Assembly (NCBI GenBank): GCA_019116245.1
Contig: DXCC01000004.1
Span: 1 to 64,000 of the forward strand
DNA from: Candidatus Tidjanibacter faecipullorum
Lineage (GTDB): Bacteria; Bacteroidota; Bacteroidia; Bacteroidales; Rikenellaceae
Reading direction: 5' to 3'
Length of the DNA: 64,000 bases
The position numbers were made by a program, and so were the translations under genes. Numbering within the stretch: position 1 is the first letter of the stretch; every line of letters starts with the position of its first letter. The notes beneath the pieces were generated by a model. It was not told where the DNA came from and did no database searches. It worked only from the letters and a program-made list of their open reading frames with translations. Positions 16,925 through 25,656 of this stretch are shown here, one piece after another.

Positions 16925-17590
16925 ATGAAATCGAAACGGGAATATATTCGCAGATACGTTTTACTGACCTTCGCCCTGTTCGTCAACGCCCTCGGCGTTG
17001 CCTTCATCACGAAAGCCACGCTGGGCACCTCGCCCATCTCCAGCCTGCCCTACGTGTTGAGCATCTTCACGCGCTTCACGCTGGGCGAGTTCACCTTCAT
17101 CCAGAATTTCATTTTCATCCTGATCGAGGTGGCCCTGATGGGATGGCAGGGCTTCCGCAACCGGTACAACGAGGTACTGGTGCAGATTCCGATCGTGCTT
17201 TTCTTCAGCTATTCGATTGACGTCTGCATGACCCTCCTCTACGACATGCTGCCCACGACCTATTTCAGCCGGGTCGTCGATCTGGGCATCGGATGCGTCA
17301 TCCTGGCCATCGGCATCGGCTGGTCCGTCAAGGCCAACGTGGCCATGAACCCCGGCGAATATGTCGTCCAGCTGATCGCCCAACGGGTCAACAAGGAATT
17401 CGGCTTCGTGAAGCTGTGCTTCGACTGCACGCTGGTTCTTTTGGCCTGCGCCGTTTCCCTGCTCTTCATGCACTCGGTCAACGGCATCCGGGAGGGAACG
17501 ATCATCGCCGCCCTGCTGGTCGGCCCCATCGTCCATTTTCTCTACCCCTGCTGGCGGCTGTTCGACAAATGGCTGCTTGCCAAAGCCTAA
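16925..17590 (+). CDS. YczE/YitT-like integral membrane protein (DUF6198)
   Basis: A 221-residue inner-membrane protein with about five hydrophobic segments. The N-terminal RRYVLLTFALFVNALGVAFITKATLGTSPISSLPYVLS is the characteristic opening of the YczE/YitT-like family; the repeated GVAF...LGTSP pattern in the first helix pair is typical. The substrate is unknown; related proteins are sometimes linked to small-molecule export. ATG 16925 is chosen over the ORF-track start at 16799 because the 42-residue extension is not protein-like. The AraC-type regulator is divergent, a common arrangement for regulator and target. Confidence 0.75.
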   Translation: MKSKREYIRRYVLLTFALFVNALGVAFITKATLGTSPISSLPYVLSIFTRFTLGEFTFIQNFIFILIEVALMGWQGFRNRYNEVLVQIPIVLFFSYSIDVCMTLLYDMLPTTYFSRVVDLGIGCVILAIGIGWSVKANVAMNPGEYVVQLIAQRVNKEFGFVKLCFDCTLVLLACAVSLLFMHSVNGIREGTIIAALLVGPIVHFLYPCWRLFDKWLLAKA

Positions 17591-17603
17591 TCCGACCGGC
17601 CGT

Positions 17604-18314
17604 TCACACCCGGCCGTCACGCATCCGGGCCACTGTCCGCGGTGAGGAGAGTTCACGCACCGCATCACGCCCGATCCACCGCGCCGAGCGCACGTCGGAG
17701 GCGGCCAACCGCTCCGCCACATTCAGCGCCATCTCCCGAAAGTCCGGACCCCGCTTCCCTATCTGACGCAGGGCCCAGTTCACCGCCTTTTTCACGAAAT
17801 TGCGATCATCGTCGGCATACCGTGCGACAAGGCGCAGCCACCCGGCTGCCTCGTCGGCCGTCACCGTCCGATCGTGTACGGCCAGCGCCGCCATCAGTAC
17901 AAATCCCGTGCGGCGCACATATTCGCGCCCGTCGGCCACGTAGCGGCCGATCGCTTCGCGCACGAAGGAGGTCCGCCAGAACAGGTTGCCGCAACACTGG
18001 TCACAGAGATCCCACGAATCAAACGCCTCGACCCACGCATCCATCTGCTGCGGGGTCAGTTGCCGCGGATCGGCCATCATGCCCGCCAGGATGCGGGCTT
18101 CGTGCCACCCGGTATGCCACAGCGCCAGCGCCACGTCGTGCCGTCCACGCCAGTCCCTGGCCTTCTGCCGCAACACGGGAACCGGAATGCCGAACGCCCG
18201 GTCGTTACGAATGCCGAAGCGTGCCAAGCCTTCCCTCCGCCCTTCGTCCCGCAGGGACTCCATCCAGGCCACCAGAGCGGCCACGGCCCGTTCGGTCTCC
18301 GATCCGGCCGTCAT
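17604..18314 (-). CDS. DNA alkylation repair protein, AlkD family
   Basis: A 236-residue all-helical HEAT-like protein matching the AlkD/DUF-type alkylpurine glycosylase family. Visible hallmarks are LARFGIRNDRAFGIPVPVLR near the N-terminus, DSWDLCDQCCGNLFW (the conserved W-D motif with the catalytic-region Asp), and DDRNFVKKAVNWALRQIGKR near the C-terminus. These enzymes remove positively charged alkylated bases from DNA. The true start is the ATG at 18314, which overlaps the HAD gene stop as ATGA, so the two are translated together. The 447-residue ORF-track version is a read-through of the other frame. Confidence 0.85.
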   Translation of the reverse strand: MTAGSETERAVAALVAWMESLRDEGRREGLARFGIRNDRAFGIPVPVLRQKARDWRGRHDVALALWHTGWHEARILAGMMADPRQLTPQQMDAWVEAFDSWDLCDQCCGNLFWRTSFVREAIGRYVADGREYVRRTGFVLMAALAVHDRTVTADEAAGWLRLVARYADDDRNFVKKAVNWALRQIGKRGPDFREMALNVAERLAASDVRSARWIGRDAVRELSSPRTVARMRDGRV

Positions 18315-18934
18315 CGTTCCTCCTCCCCGGATACCAGTCCGAGCTGTCGGCGCACCGCGTCGCACCCCGCCCCGTCGGGCCGGAACGTACAGGTCCGGAA
18401 ACCGAGCCGGGCCGCCGCCTCCGTATTGGAAGGCTTGTCGTCCACAAACAGCGTCTGCCCGGGCACCACGCCGTAGCGTTCGCCCAGCAGCGCGAAGATG
18501 CGCGGATCGGGTTTGGCCAGATGCACCCGGCTGGAGATGACCAGCCCGTCGAAGTGACGGAGCACATCGAGCCGTTCCACATAGGTCATGAACTCCTCCG
18601 GCATGTTCGACAGGACATACAGGCCGTATCCGGCCTCGTCCAGCTCGCCGATCAGTTCCACCGTCTCGTCGAACGGGTCGAACAGCGCCATCAGCCGGTC
18701 GAGCCGGGCCGCCGCCTGCTCGAGGGAAAGGCCGTGCTCGTCGGCCACGGCCCGCACCACCTCCGCGCGCGAGGCGGTTCCCAGATCGTAACGCCGCCAG
18801 TAGTCGGGAAACGGCCGGTCGCCCTGCAGGAAACCGAACTCGTCCAGGCCGCCTCCGGCCCGGTCGTATCCGCGTCCGATGACCACGCCGCCCAGATCGA
18901 AGACGACGTTCCTTATCTTTTCTTCCTGTGCCAT
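18311..18934 (-). CDS. HAD superfamily phosphatase (HAD-IA, YihX-like)
   Basis: A 207-residue cytoplasmic hydrolase. Motif I is VVFDLGGVV with the nucleophilic Asp; Gly in place of the second Asp is usual for this subgroup. Motif II is YVLSNMPEEF, motif III lies in HLAKPDPRIF, and motif IV in LFVDDKPSNTEAA. A helical cap domain sits between motifs I and II. It probably dephosphorylates a small metabolite; YihX of E. coli acts on glucose-1-phosphate, which would be interesting next to a glycogen locus, but the substrate cannot be read from sequence. It is the first gene of a two-gene operon with the AlkD-like gene (4-base overlap). Confidence 0.88.
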   Translation of the reverse strand: MAQEEKIRNVVFDLGGVVIGRGYDRAGGGLDEFGFLQGDRPFPDYWRRYDLGTASRAEVVRAVADEHGLSLEQAAARLDRLMALFDPFDETVELIGELDEAGYGLYVLSNMPEEFMTYVERLDVLRHFDGLVISSRVHLAKPDPRIFALLGERYGVVPGQTLFVDDKPSNTEAAARLGFRTCTFRPDGAGCDAVRRQLGLVSGEEER

Positions 18935-18960
18935 GATGCAAAGTCAATTTTTTCCGTCCA

Positions 18961-18968
18961 CAAAGATA
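18961..18968 (-). promoter_or_regulatory. -7 box of the HAD-AlkD operon
   Basis: TATCTTTG on the minus strand, 26 bases before the HAD start codon, fits TAnnTTTG. The divergent MscS gene has the near match TATCTTCG at 19000-19007 on the plus strand. Confidence 0.5.
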
Positions 18969-19048
18969 GCGCGGATTCGCAGTTCGGCACGATTTTCGCT
19001 ATCTTCGTTGTATCGGACAAGCGCTTTCCGTCCAAACCCCGCACCCGT

Positions 19049-20260
19049 ATGAAACTACTCCGCCTCTTTCACAATTTCGGCATCGAAAACCCCAATCTCG
19101 TCGAATTTCTGGATGTCGTTTTCACGATGCTCGTCGTCGGCCTCATCGGCTGGATCGTCTACATCGTCGCCAAGAAATACCTGCCCCGGCTGATCCGCCG
19201 CATCGTGGGTGCCTCGCGCAGCCACTGGAGCACCTGGCTCCTCGACCAGACCTTCTTCAACCGGCTGGGCGGCCTCATCGTACCGATCATCCTGCGCACG
19301 GGCATCTCCTCGGCCAGCTGGCACTACATGTGGATCTTCGACCGGATCGTCGACATCTGGATCGTCATTGCTGCCGGCCTGCTCATCACCTCGCTGATGA
19401 ACGGCATCAACCGCGTCTACGAACACATCGCCAGCGTCAAGGACAAGCCCGTCAAGATCATCACCCAGGTAATTACCATCGTGATCTGGTGCGCCATCGT
19501 GCTCATCATCGTCAGCATCATCACCCGCGAGCGGCTGACCGTTCTGCTGGGCGGTCTGACCGCCTTCGCCGCCGTGCTGATGCTGGTCTTCAAGGACCCC
19601 ATCCTCGGCTTCGTGGCGGGCGTCCAGCTCAGCTCCAACAACATGATGCGGCTGGGCGACTGGATCGTGGTACCGGGTAGCGACGCGGACGGCAATGTCA
19701 CGGAGATCGGCCTGACCACCGTCAAGGTTCAGAACTGGGACAAGACCATCACGACCATCCCCACCTACAACCTCGTTTCCCAGCCGTTCACCAACTGGCG
19801 CGGCATGGAGGAGTCGGGCGGCCGGCGCATCAAGCGCTCGGTCAACATCGACGTTGCCTCGATCCGCTACCTCAACGAAAACGACCTGGCCATTCTCAAG
19901 GGCTCCGAACTGCTCCACGACTACATCACGCAGCGGCTGGCCGAACTGGAGGCCTACAACGCCAACCGTGCCAGCCATCTGGACAAGCGGCAGCTCACCA
20001 ACATCGGCACCTTCCGCGAATACCTGAACCAGTGGCTCGACAACAACCCCGACATCAACCAGGAGATGACCCACATGGTGCGCCAGCTCCAGCCCGGCCC
20101 GACCGGACTGCCGCTGGAGATCTACTGCTTCTCGGTCCAGCAGTCGTGGATCCCCTACGAGGAGGTACAAGCCAACATCTTCGACCATGTCTATGCCGTC
20201 ATGCCCCTTTTCGGGCTGAAGGCGTTCGAGTATGCCGGCACGCTCGTCCCGGAACAGTAG
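19049..20260 (+). CDS. Mechanosensitive ion channel, MscS/YbdG type
   Basis: A 403-residue inner-membrane channel that opens under membrane tension to release osmolytes. At least four hydrophobic segments precede the pore helix. The conserved MscS core reads LTAFAAVLMLVFKDPILGFVAGVQLSSN, then MRLGDWIVVPG and GNVTEIGLTTVKVQNWDKTITTIPTYNL. A cytoplasmic domain with an insertion (residues about 290-340) follows, as in the longer YbdG-type miniconductance channels. The ATG at 19049 starts MKLLRLFHNFGI; the 872-residue ORF-track version begins inside genes on the opposite strand and is rejected. Confidence 0.92.
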   Translation: MKLLRLFHNFGIENPNLVEFLDVVFTMLVVGLIGWIVYIVAKKYLPRLIRRIVGASRSHWSTWLLDQTFFNRLGGLIVPIILRTGISSASWHYMWIFDRIVDIWIVIAAGLLITSLMNGINRVYEHIASVKDKPVKIITQVITIVIWCAIVLIIVSIITRERLTVLLGGLTAFAAVLMLVFKDPILGFVAGVQLSSNNMMRLGDWIVVPGSDADGNVTEIGLTTVKVQNWDKTITTIPTYNLVSQPFTNWRGMEESGGRRIKRSVNIDVASIRYLNENDLAILKGSELLHDYITQRLAELEAYNANRASHLDKRQLTNIGTFREYLNQWLDNNPDINQEMTHMVRQLQPGPTGLPLEIYCFSVQQSWIPYEEVQANIFDHVYAVMPLFGLKAFEYAGTLVPEQ

Positions 20261-20321
20261 CTCCGACGCGAAAGCATCACACAAATCGGCCGACAAATGG
20301 CGAACCGACAACAGAAATGAT

Positions 20322-20329
20322 TAAATTTG
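20322..20329 (+). promoter_or_regulatory. -7 box upstream of the acyl-CoA ligase gene
   Basis: TAAATTTG matches TAnnTTTG exactly, 115 bases before the ATG at 20444. No clear -33 element. Confidence 0.45.
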
Positions 20330-20443
20330 CGTTATACAAATGAGCGGACAGCGACCGGCAACCGCTGTTCTCCGCGCGGGTCGGAACCTTACCCGGAAAG
20401 TTCCGCACGACCCGCATCCGACAATGCCACTTATTCCCGTTCT

Positions 20444-22081
20444 ATGGAATTCCAAACACTCAAAGAACTATACGCCAACAGCATCAACACCTACGGCAGC
20501 CGGTCTGCCTTCTCGATGCTGGGCCGCGAGTCGATGACCTACAACGATTTCGACGACCGGGTGGATTACGTCCGCGGCATACTGCTCGGCGCCGGACTCA
20601 GCAGCGGCGACAAGGTGGCCCTGCTGAGCAGCAACATGCCCAACTGGAATGTCTGCTACTTCGCCATCGTCACCTCCGGCATGGTGGCCGTCCCGATTCT
20701 GCCCGACTTCTCGGGCCCCGAACTGGACGCCATCATCGCCCACTCCGATGCCAAGGCGCTGATGGTCTCCGACAAACTCTTCTCGCGCCTCTCGCGTGAG
20801 ACGATCGACCGGATGAACATCGTCATCCGCACCAAGAACCTCGGCATCCTCTCGCGCAAGAGCGGCGCCCTGGGCGTCATGCGCGAGCCCAAGCCCGACG
20901 ACCTGGCGGTCATCATCTACACCTCGGGCACCACGTCCGCCCCGAAGGGCGTCATGCTGACCCACTACAACCTCGCCCGGCAGATCCAGATGGGCCGCGA
21001 CCTCTTCGCCGTCCTGCCCGACGACGTGTTCCTCTCCATCCTGCCCCTGTCCCACACCTACGAGTGTTCGCTGGGCATGCTGCTGCCTTTCATGTGCGGC
21101 GCCTCGGTGGTGTACATCGACCGTCCGCCAACGGCCTCCAACCTGCTGCCCGCCCTGCGCGAGGTGCGCCCGACCATCATGCTCAGCGTACCGCTGATCA
21201 TCGAGAAGATCTACAAGAGCCAGGTGGCCAACCGGTTCGGATCATCTCCATTCCTGCGTGCGCTCTATGCCCGCCCGTTCTTCCGCAAGATGATCCACCG
21301 CACGATCGGCAAACGGCTCTATGAACTCTTCGGCGGCCGGCTCCGCTTCTTCGGCATCGGCGGTGCCAAACTCGATGCCGAAGCCGAACGCTTCCTGCTG
21401 GAGGGACGTTTCCCCTATGCCATCGGCTACGGACTGACGGAAACCGCTCCGCTGCTGGCCGGAGCTACCCCCGACAAGGTGCGCCTCGGCTCGACGGGCC
21501 CCATGCTGAAAGGGGTCGAGGCCCGGCTGGAGGATGTCAACGAACTCGGCGAAGGCGAACTGGTGGTCAAGAGCCCCTGCACGATGCAGGGCTACTACAA
21601 GAATCCGGAACTGACGGCCGAGGTCTTCACGCACGACCACTGGTTCCGCACGCGCGACCTGGCGGCCTTCGACAACGACGGCTACCTCTACATCAAGGGA
21701 AGGCTGGGCAACATGATCCTCGGGCCGAACGGCGAGAACATCTATCCGGAGGATATCGAGAGCGTGCTGAACAGCCACTTTCTGGTCAGCGACTCGATCG
21801 TACAGGAGGAGAACGGCAAATTGATCGCCCTGGTTCACTTCGACCGCGAACAGCTTCGCAAGCGCTACCTGGAGTTGCGCCACGACATGGCGGAGATCAA
21901 GGCCGAACTCATCCGGTACGTCAATGCGAAAGTGAACAAATCCTCGAAGATCGCCTCCATCCGGGAACAGGAAGAGGCCTTCGAGAAGACCCCTTCGCAC
22001 AAGATCAAGCGCTACCTCTACACGTCGCAGCACAAAAAAACAGCGCAACCGAACAACCGGATGCAGACCAAAGAGGTTTAG
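20444..22081 (+). CDS. Long-chain fatty acid-CoA ligase (AMP-binding)
   Basis: A 545-residue ANL-superfamily adenylating enzyme that activates fatty acids to acyl-CoA through an acyl-AMP intermediate. The P-loop motif reads YTSGTTSAPKGVMLTH, motif A5 GYGLTETAPL, motif A7 region WFRTRDLAAFDNDGYLYIKGR, and the C-terminal lysine lies in EKTPSHKIKRYLY. No transmembrane segment is obvious; peripheral membrane location is usual. The 39 residues that the ORF track adds before MEFQTLKELY overlap the promoter and are rejected. It could equally load an acyl chain on a carrier protein. A strong terminator follows, so it is monocistronic. Confidence 0.9.
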   Translation: MEFQTLKELYANSINTYGSRSAFSMLGRESMTYNDFDDRVDYVRGILLGAGLSSGDKVALLSSNMPNWNVCYFAIVTSGMVAVPILPDFSGPELDAIIAHSDAKALMVSDKLFSRLSRETIDRMNIVIRTKNLGILSRKSGALGVMREPKPDDLAVIIYTSGTTSAPKGVMLTHYNLARQIQMGRDLFAVLPDDVFLSILPLSHTYECSLGMLLPFMCGASVVYIDRPPTASNLLPALREVRPTIMLSVPLIIEKIYKSQVANRFGSSPFLRALYARPFFRKMIHRTIGKRLYELFGGRLRFFGIGGAKLDAEAERFLLEGRFPYAIGYGLTETAPLLAGATPDKVRLGSTGPMLKGVEARLEDVNELGEGELVVKSPCTMQGYYKNPELTAEVFTHDHWFRTRDLAAFDNDGYLYIKGRLGNMILGPNGENIYPEDIESVLNSHFLVSDSIVQEENGKLIALVHFDREQLRKRYLELRHDMAEIKAELIRYVNAKVNKSSKIASIREQEEAFEKTPSHKIKRYLYTSQHKKTAQPNNRMQTKEV

Positions 22082-22104
22082 CAGCCCGCATAAAACACCT
22101 GTTC

Positions 22105-22147
22105 AAGGGGAGATTTCCGTGTGGAAATCTCCCCTTTTCTTGATTTT
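22105..22147 (+). terminator. Rho-independent terminator of the acyl-CoA ligase gene
   Basis: AAGGGGAGATTTCC and GGAAATCTCCCCTT form a 14-bp perfect stem with a GTGT loop, followed by TTCTTGATTTTC. Confidence 0.85.
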
Positions 22148-22203
22148 CTCCTGCCGGAACAACGAATCGGGCGTCCAAAGCGGGCTTTTTCAGTGAAAAC
22201 CGT

Positions 22204-22211
22204 TATATTTG
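22204..22211 (+). promoter_or_regulatory. -7 box of rho
   Basis: TATATTTG fits TAnnTTTG; it leaves a leader of about 75 bases to the rho ATG. rho is often autoregulated through its leader in other bacteria; no specific element is visible here. Confidence 0.5.
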
Positions 22212-22289
22212 TTGCCACATTTGATTCGACCGCCGGCACTTCGTCCGGCATCATCCTCGACAAGACATAGTTTAGAGAAACCTTTTCCC

Positions 22290-23927
22290 ATGCAAGATCT
22301 CGATGCATTGCAACAGAAGAGCATCCTTCAACTGCGTGAAATAGCCAAAGCCATGGGCGTCAAGAGCGTCACTACCATGAAGAAGGACGACCTGATCCGC
22401 GCCATTGCCGGCAACGGCACGCCGAGCCGCCCGTCGGCCGACGAAGCCCCCCGCCGCGAAGATACAGCAGCCGCAACAGACAGCAAAACAACGGATACAG
22501 CACCCGACGCGCCCCGTCCGGAAGCGGCCCCCGCAGAGGCCAACCGTCCCCGCCGCGGCCGTCCCCGCAAGAATGCGACGCCACATGCCGCTCCGGAGGC
22601 CGAAACGCCCCGTCCGGAGGCGACCGACGAAGAGGCCGCCGCTCCGGTGGCCGAAGGACAGACCGCAACACAACCCCAGCAGCCTGCCCCCCGCCCCGAG
22701 CAACCCCGCCAGCAGCGTCCCTTCCGCCAGCAGCACCACCGCCCGCAACACGGCGGCAGCGAAGCGGCCCGCCCGGCCGACCGCTACACGCCGACCCCGG
22801 CGGATGCCAGCATCGGCTATGTCGAGGGCGAAGGCGTGCTGGAGATCATGCCCGACGGCTACGGTTTCCTGCGGTCGCCCGACTACAACTACCTCAACTC
22901 GCCGGACGACATCTATGTGGCGGCCGCCCAAATCAAGACCTACGGTCTGAAGCCCGGCGACACGGTGCGCGGCGTGATTCGTCCCCCGAAGGAGGGCGAG
23001 AAATACTTCCCGCTGGTCAAACCGGTCGAAATCAACGGTCTGGCGCCCGAATTCATCCGCGACCGCGTCCAGTTCGAATACATGACGCCGCTCTTCCCCA
23101 ACGAAAAGTTTACCCTCACGGGCAACGGCCACAACAACATGTCCACCCGCATCGTCGATCTCTTCGCGCCGATCGGCAAGGGACAGCGCGGTCTGATCGT
23201 CGCCCAGCCCAAAACGGGTAAGACCGTCCTGCTGCAGAATATCGCCAACGCCATTGCCGACAACCACCCGGAGGTCTACATGATCGTCCTGCTGATCGAC
23301 GAACGCCCGGAGGAGGTGACCGAAATGGCCCGCAACGTGAAGGCCGAAGTGGTGGCCTCGACCTTCGACGAGCAGGCCTCGCGCCACGTGAAGGTGGCCG
23401 AAATGGTGCTCGACAAGGCCAAACGCATGGTGGAGTGCGGCCACGACGTGGTCATTTTCCTCGACTCGATCACCCGACTGGCCCGCGCCTACAACACGGT
23501 GCAGCCCGCCTCGGGCAAGGTGCTCTCGGGCGGTGTGGACGCCAATGCGCTCCACAAGCCCAAACGCTTCTTCGGCGCCGCCCGCAACACGGAGGAGCGC
23601 GGTTCGCTGACGATCATCGCCACGGCGCTGATCGACACGGGCTCGAAGATGGACGAGGTGATTTTCGAGGAGTTCAAGGGTACGGGCAACATGGAGCTGC
23701 AGCTCGACCGCAAGCTGGCCAACAAGCGTATCTACCCGGCCGTCGACGTGGTGGCTTCGGGTACCCGCCGCGAAGACCTGCTGTTGAGCAAGGAGGTGCT
23801 GCAGAAGACCTGGATCCTGCGCCGCTACCTCTCCGACATGACCTCCGTCGAGGCGATGGAAGAGATGGCCAAACACATGGAACACACGCAGGACAACGAG
23901 GAGCTGCTCGCCACGATGAACAAATAG
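22290..23927 (+). CDS. rho: Transcription termination factor Rho with large disordered insertion
   Basis: A 545-residue hexameric RNA-dependent ATPase that ends transcription. Residues 1-45 form the Rho N-terminal helical domain ([19 protein letters not shown]). Residues about 46-172 are a low-complexity Pro/Ala/Arg/Glu/Gln-rich insertion containing RRGRPRKN, an AT-hook-like motif. The RNA-binding cold-shock-like domain follows ([19 protein letters not shown]). The ATPase core has Walker [16 protein letters not shown], Walker [16 protein letters not shown] and the Q-loop/R-loop region [21 protein letters not shown]. coli Rho has 419 residues; the excess is the insertion, seen in Bacteroidota where in B. 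thetaiotaomicron it drives condensate formation. [11 protein letters not shown] at 22290 is the start. Confidence 0.96.
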   Translation: MQDLDALQQKSILQLREIAKAMGVKSVTTMKKDDLIRAIAGNGTPSRPSADEAPRREDTAAATDSKTTDTAPDAPRPEAAPAEANRPRRGRPRKNATPHAAPEAETPRPEATDEEAAAPVAEGQTATQPQQPAPRPEQPRQQRPFRQQHHRPQHGGSEAARPADRYTPTPADASIGYVEGEGVLEIMPDGYGFLRSPDYNYLNSPDDIYVAAAQIKTYGLKPGDTVRGVIRPPKEGEKYFPLVKPVEINGLAPEFIRDRVQFEYMTPLFPNEKFTLTGNGHNNMSTRIVDLFAPIGKGQRGLIVAQPKTGKTVLLQNIANAIADNHPEVYMIVLLIDERPEEVTEMARNVKAEVVASTFDEQASRHVKVAEMVLDKAKRMVECGHDVVIFLDSITRLARAYNTVQPASGKVLSGGVDANALHKPKRFFGAARNTEERGSLTIIATALIDTGSKMDEVIFEEFKGTGNMELQLDRKLANKRIYPAVDVVASGTRREDLLLSKEVLQKTWILRRYLSDMTSVEAMEEMAKHMEHTQDNEELLATMNK

Positions 23928-23949
23928 TGCAGCCCGACGACCCAACTAC

Positions 23950-23993
23950 AAACGGGCAAGGGGCGATCCGGTCGGATCGCCCCTTGCCCGTTT
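23950..23993 (+). terminator. Terminator of rho
   Basis: AAACGGGCAAGGGGCGATCC pairs with its complement (20-bp stem, GGTC loop). The T tract is just TTT, but the stem is very stable. Confidence 0.75.
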
Positions 23994-24038
23994 ATGCTAA
24001 GCCGAAAATGACTATCTTGCCCTTCCAATCTACCCGCC

Positions 24039-24413
24039 ATGGACATTGAAAGTTTCCGCGACTATTGCCTCACGCGGCCGGGCGCCGAGGAGTGTTTTCC
24101 CTTCGGCGACGACGTGCTGGTCTACAAGATCCTGGGCAAGGTCTTCACCTATGCCGCGCTGACGCCCCGCGACGGCATTTTCATCGCCAACATGAAGTGC
24201 GACACGGAGTATTCCGCCGAACTGATGGAGCGCTATGCCGGCGTCTGTTTCGGCTACCACTCCGACAAAAAATACTGGATCACGGTCACGCTGGAGAGCG
24301 ACGTGCCCGACGAACTGATCCGCCATCTGATCGACCACTCGATCGAGAAGGTGGTCCGGAACATGTCCCGTAAACAACAGGAGGCCTACCGGCTGCGCTA
24401 CGGCAACCGCTAA
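24039..24413 (+). CDS. MmcQ/YjbR family protein
   Basis: A 124-residue small cytoplasmic protein of the MmcQ/YjbR double-wing fold (CyaY-like DNA-binding superfamily). Family marks are YCLTRPGAEECFPFGDDVLVYKI at the N-terminus and HSDKKYWITVTLESDVPDELIRHLIDHS in the second half. Members bind nucleic acid in a few structural studies, but the cellular role is unknown. It has its own probable -7 box (TATCTTGC near 24012) and converges with tsaD across a 32-base gap. Confidence 0.85.
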   Translation: MDIESFRDYCLTRPGAEECFPFGDDVLVYKILGKVFTYAALTPRDGIFIANMKCDTEYSAELMERYAGVCFGYHSDKKYWITVTLESDVPDELIRHLIDHSIEKVVRNMSRKQQEAYRLRYGNR

Positions 24414-24445
24414 GCCTCCCCGTATGGTGCTCCCGATGCGGAGTG

Positions 24446-25510
24446 CTACGCACGATGCTCCTCGCCGAGCATGTTCTCGATGCGGGCCTCGGGCGTAACG
24501 TCCAGCGGACTGACCTCTCCCCGCAGATAACGGAAATAGCCCGTCACGGCAATCATCGCCGCGTTGTCGGTCGTAAACTTGAGCGGCGGCAGGAACGTGC
24601 GCCAATGGCGCTTCTCCCCTTCGGCCTGGATGGCGTTGCGCAGCCCCGAGTTGGCCGACACGCCGCCGGCAATGGCAATGTCCTTGATCTTGTATTCGCG
24701 CGCCGCCTTGACCAGTTTGTTCAGCAGGATCTCGACGATGGTCCGCTGCAGCGAGGCGCACAGGTCGGCCTTGTTTTTCTCAATGAAGTCGGGATCCTCG
24801 GCCACCCGGTCGCGCAGGAAATAGAGGAACGACGTCTTCAGTCCACTGAAGCTGTAATCGAACCCCTGCACGGAGGGCTTGGCGAAGTGGAATCGGTCGG
24901 CATCGCCCTGGGCGGCCAGCCGGTCGATCACCGGACCGCCCGGATAGGGCAGCCCCATCACCTTGGCACACTTGTCGAACGCCTCGCCGGCCGCATCGTC
25001 GATGGTCGTACCGACGATTTCCATCTCCAGCGGCGCCGTCACGCGCACGATCTGGGTGTGGCCGCCCGACACGAGCAGACACAGGAACGGGAAGTCCGGA
25101 TGCGGGCGCTCCTCGTCGGGCAGGTCGATGAAGTGGGACAGGATGTGCCCCTGCAGGTGATTGACCTCCACCAGCGGGATGTGCTTGGCCACGGAGAGTC
25201 CCTTGGCGAACGAAACGCCCACCAGCAACGACCCCAGCAGACCGGGGCCCCGGGTAAAGGCGATGGCGTCCACATCGTCGATCGTCAGGCCGGCATTCTT
25301 GAGTGCGGTATCGACCACGGGCACGATGTTCTGCTGATGGGCCCGCGAGGCCAGTTCGGGAATCACACCGCCGTACTGCATGTGCACGGCCTGCGAGGCG
25401 ATGACATTGGAGAGCATCGTCGTACCGCGCAACACGGCGGACGAGGTGTCGTCACAGGACGACTCGATACCCAGTATGACAATATCCGATGAAGGAGAAA
25501 GCGTTTCCAA
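24446..25510 (-). CDS. tsaD: tRNA N6-adenosine threonylcarbamoyltransferase TsaD
   Basis: About 354 residues. It transfers the threonylcarbamoyl group to A37 of ANN-decoding tRNAs, working with TsaB and TsaE. ASKHA ATPase family marks: IVILGIESSCDDTSSAVL at the start, the metal-binding motif region VEVNHLQGHILSHF, SGGHTQIV, and GGVSANSGLRNAI near the C-terminus. No ATG lies in frame near the conserved start. The ORF-track start (TTG 25639) runs into the divergent tamB leader; the TTG at 25510 is the best-placed alternative, giving MLETLSPSSDIVIL. An ATT start a few codons downstream is also possible. Divergent from tamB. Confidence 0.93.
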   Translation of the reverse strand: METLSPSSDIVILGIESSCDDTSSAVLRGTTMLSNVIASQAVHMQYGGVIPELASRAHQQNIVPVVDTALKNAGLTIDDVDAIAFTRGPGLLGSLLVGVSFAKGLSVAKHIPLVEVNHLQGHILSHFIDLPDEERPHPDFPFLCLLVSGGHTQIVRVTAPLEMEIVGTTIDDAAGEAFDKCAKVMGLPYPGGPVIDRLAAQGDADRFHFAKPSVQGFDYSFSGLKTSFLYFLRDRVAEDPDFIEKNKADLCASLQRTIVEILLNKLVKAAREYKIKDIAIAGGVSANSGLRNAIQAEGEKRHWRTFLPPLKFTTDNAAMIAVTGYFRYLRGEVSPLDVTPEARIENMLGEEHRA

Positions 25511-25593
25511 AATGCAAATGTTAAAAAATCCGTGCGCCGAAACGGACGATCCGCCAAAATAGCGTGCGGAACCCCGGCAATCTCGCCAAAAAT

Positions 25594-25602
25594 TCGTAAA
25601 AT
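25594..25602 (+). promoter_or_regulatory. possible -7 box of tamB
   Basis: TAAAATTG differs from TAnnTTTG by one base, about 55 bases before the tamB ATG, in the shared tsaD/tamB divergent region. Confidence 0.3.
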
Positions 25603-25656
25603 TGCAGATTGATCCGCGGCAGTTCGTCCCGGGGGACAACCGACCGTTTCGTACGT

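Noticed and set aside
17642-19048. 470-residue upstream extension of the MscS channel ORF
   Set aside because: It covers two well-supported minus-strand genes and reads as Arg/Pro/Ser-rich shadow sequence; the channel starts at 19049.
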